Positions 62,795 through 64,000 of a DNA stretch of 64,000 bases are shown piece by piece. Numbering within the stretch: the first letter of the stretch is position 1; each line of letters starts with the position of its first letter. The stretch is taken from positions 124,001 through 188,000 of the forward strand of contig NZ_BOOY01000026.1 in assembly GCF_016863475.1 (NCBI RefSeq), in the 5' to 3' direction. Made by a program: the position numbers and the translations under genes. The notes under the pieces are model-generated. The model was not told the DNA's origin and did no database searches. It was given only the letters and a program-made list of their open reading frames with translations. This stretch comes from Spirilliplanes yamanashiensis (GTDB taxonomy: Bacteria; Actinomycetota; Actinomycetes; Mycobacteriales; Micromonosporaceae).

Positions 62795-64000
62795 GTGACG
62801 ACACCGGAACCGGCGGCCGGCAACCACCCGGCGGCGCCCTCGTGGCGCGACCCGGCGCTGCCCGTCGCCGAACGGGTCGAGCTGCTGCTCGGCGAGCTGA
62901 CGCTCGAGGAGAAGGTCGCCCAGCTCGGCAGCCGGTGGGTGGGCAACGACATGCAGCCGGCCCCCGGCGAGGCCCCGGCCCCCGACCCCGAGGCCGCCAT
63001 CAACGTCGCGCCCATGCAGGACGTGTTCGCCGCCTCCGGCACGGTGCCGCTGGCCGAGGCCGCCCGGCACGGGCTCGGCCACCTCACCCGGGTGTACGGC
63101 AGCGTCCCGCTGACCGCCGCCGAGGGCGCCGCCGAACTCGTCCGCCAGCAGCGGATCGTCATGGACGCCTCCCGGCTCGGCATCCCCGCGCTCGTGCACG
63201 AGGAGTGCCTCACCGGGTTCACCACGTTCGGCGCGACCGTGTACCCGGCGGCGATCGCCTGGGGCGCCACGTTCGACCCCGGCCTCGTCGAGCGGATGAG
63301 CGCCGCCATCGGGCGCGACATGGCCGCCGTGGGCGTCCACCAGGGACTGTCGCCGGTGCTGGACGTCGTGCGCGACTACCGCTGGGGGCGCGTCGAGGAG
63401 ACGATGGGTGAGGACCCGTACCTCGTCTCGATGCTCGGCGCCGCCTACGTCCGCGGCCTGCAGAGCGCCGGCGTCATCGCCACGCTGAAGCACTTCGCCG
63501 GCTACTCCGCCGCCCGCGGGGCGCGCAACCACGGGCCGGTGCCGATGGGCCGGCGCGAGCTGCTCGACGTCATCCTGCCGCCGTTCGAGACGGCCGTCGC
63601 GGTAGCCGGGGCCGGCTCGGTGATGAACTCGTACTCCGATGTGGACGGCGTGCCGGCGGTGGCCGACTCGTGGCTGCTCACCGACCTGCTGCGCGGCGAC
63701 TGGGGCTTCACCGGCACCGTCGTGTCCGACTACTGGGCCGTGCCGTTCCTCGCCACCATGCACGGGGTCGCCGACGGCACCGACGACGCCGGGGCGCAGG
63801 CCCTGGCCGCCGGCGTCGACGTCGAGCTGCCCGACACCCTCGGCTTCGGCCCCGGCCTGGTCGAGCGGGTGCGGCGCGGCGACGTGCCCGAGGAGCTGGT
63901 CGACCGGGCCGCCCGGCGCCTGCTCACCCAGAAGGCGCGCCTCGGCCTGCTCGACGCCGGGTGGACCCCCGAACGGTCGGTGGCCGGCGCCGACGCCACC
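62795..64000 (+). CDS. glycoside hydrolase family 3 beta-xylosidase/glucosidase (3' end outside the window)
   Basis: The first 402 residues of a GH3 protein, open at the window edge. Blocks seen: TLEEKVAQLGSRW, VHEECLTGF, TVYPAAIAWGATFDP, DVVRDYRWGRVEETMGEDP, VIATLKHFAGYSA and VVSDYWAV, whose Asp is the catalytic nucleophile. The second (C-terminal) domain and acid/base Glu are not visible. GTG 62795 has AAGGAG (62783-62788) six bases upstream. No signal peptide, so probably intracellular cleavage of imported oligosaccharides. It is divergent from the binding-protein/xylA operon, with CGAAA/TTTCG sites between. Confidence 0.93.
   Translation, partial: MTTPEPAAGNHPAAPSWRDPALPVAERVELLLGELTLEEKVAQLGSRWVGNDMQPAPGEAPAPDPEAAINVAPMQDVFAASGTVPLAEAARHGLGHLTRVYGSVPLTAAEGAAELVRQQRIVMDASRLGIPALVHEECLTGFTTFGATVYPAAIAWGATFDPGLVERMSAAIGRDMAAVGVHQGLSPVLDVVRDYRWGRVEETMGEDPYLVSMLGAAYVRGLQSAGVIATLKHFAGYSAARGARNHGPVPMGRRELLDVILPPFETAVAVAGAGSVMNSYSDVDGVPAVADSWLLTDLLRGDWGFTGTVVSDYWAVPFLATMHGVADGTDDAGAQALAAGVDVELPDTLGFGPGLVERVRRGDVPEELVDRAARRLLTQKARLGLLDAGWTPERSVAGADAT

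Overview
This is a 64-kb, roughly 70% GC chromosomal segment from an actinomycete. Gene content and order (ribosomal alpha operon with map and infA, a conservon, an F420-type oxidoreductase, an MmpS-like protein, EspC/WXG-like genes) and the many GTG starts fit the Micromonosporaceae best. That family-level placement is inferred from gene order and protein character, not from a database search. I see no insertion sequence, phage, CRISPR array or RNA gene apart from one riboswitch; this is core chromosome with accessory genes interleaved.

Layout. 1-10.6 kb: end of the spc operon (rplR, rpsE, rpmD, rplO), then secY-adk-map, a DUF1707 membrane protein, and infA-rpmJ-rpsM-rpsK-rpsD-rpoA-rplQ-truA. 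10.7-15.5 kb: a single-pass membrane protein, an RsmC-like methyltransferase, an ABC-F ATPase, a RibD/DHFR-like reductase and an alpha/beta hydrolase. 15.6-21.3 kb: a TPP riboswitch and the tightly overlapping thiamine operon thiE-thiO-thiS-thiG-(second thiE/tenI)-thiD-thiC. 21.2-28.2 kb: a polytopic membrane protein, an LLM oxidoreductase and a split SsuABC/NMT1-type transporter, then an orphan Leu/Ile/Val-type binding lipoprotein. 28.6-33.3 kb: a four-gene conservon (histidine-kinase-like, roadblock, DUF742, GTPase). 33.3-34.6 kb: a HemD/DNA-binding-domain fusion, preceded by a possible coupled small ORF.

35.1-37.6 kb: rplM-rpsI and glmM. 37.7-41.8 kb: a second methyltransferase, a repeat array, a PLP aminotransferase and an MmpS-like protein. 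42-46 kb: glmS, then a reverse-strand cassette of an EspC-like protein, a 58-aa ORF and a WXG/alpha-beta hydrolase, apparently linked by ATGA overlaps. 46.2-54.7 kb: acpS, nnr, alr, a hydrolase, tsaE, ung, an RTX-repeat protein, tsaB, rimI, tsaD and a small conserved-looking gene. The tsa genes together give the bacterial t6A tRNA-modification set apart from tsaC. 54.7-58.2 kb: an ABC exporter heterodimer whose two ATPase domains are degenerate in complementary ways. 58.2-64 kb: a divergent xylose/xylo-oligosaccharide locus (binding protein, two permeases, xylA on the minus strand; a GH3 glycosidase cut by the window edge on the plus strand), with CGAAA/TTTCG palindromes in the shared control region.

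Two regulatory themes recur. Several genes that lack a Shine-Dalgarno sequence have a TANNNT hexamer 6-8 bases before the start codon (glmS, acpS, alr, tsaB and probably the gene at 11771), the layout expected of leaderless mRNAs. Strong GC-rich hairpins without U-tracts separate many transcription units.
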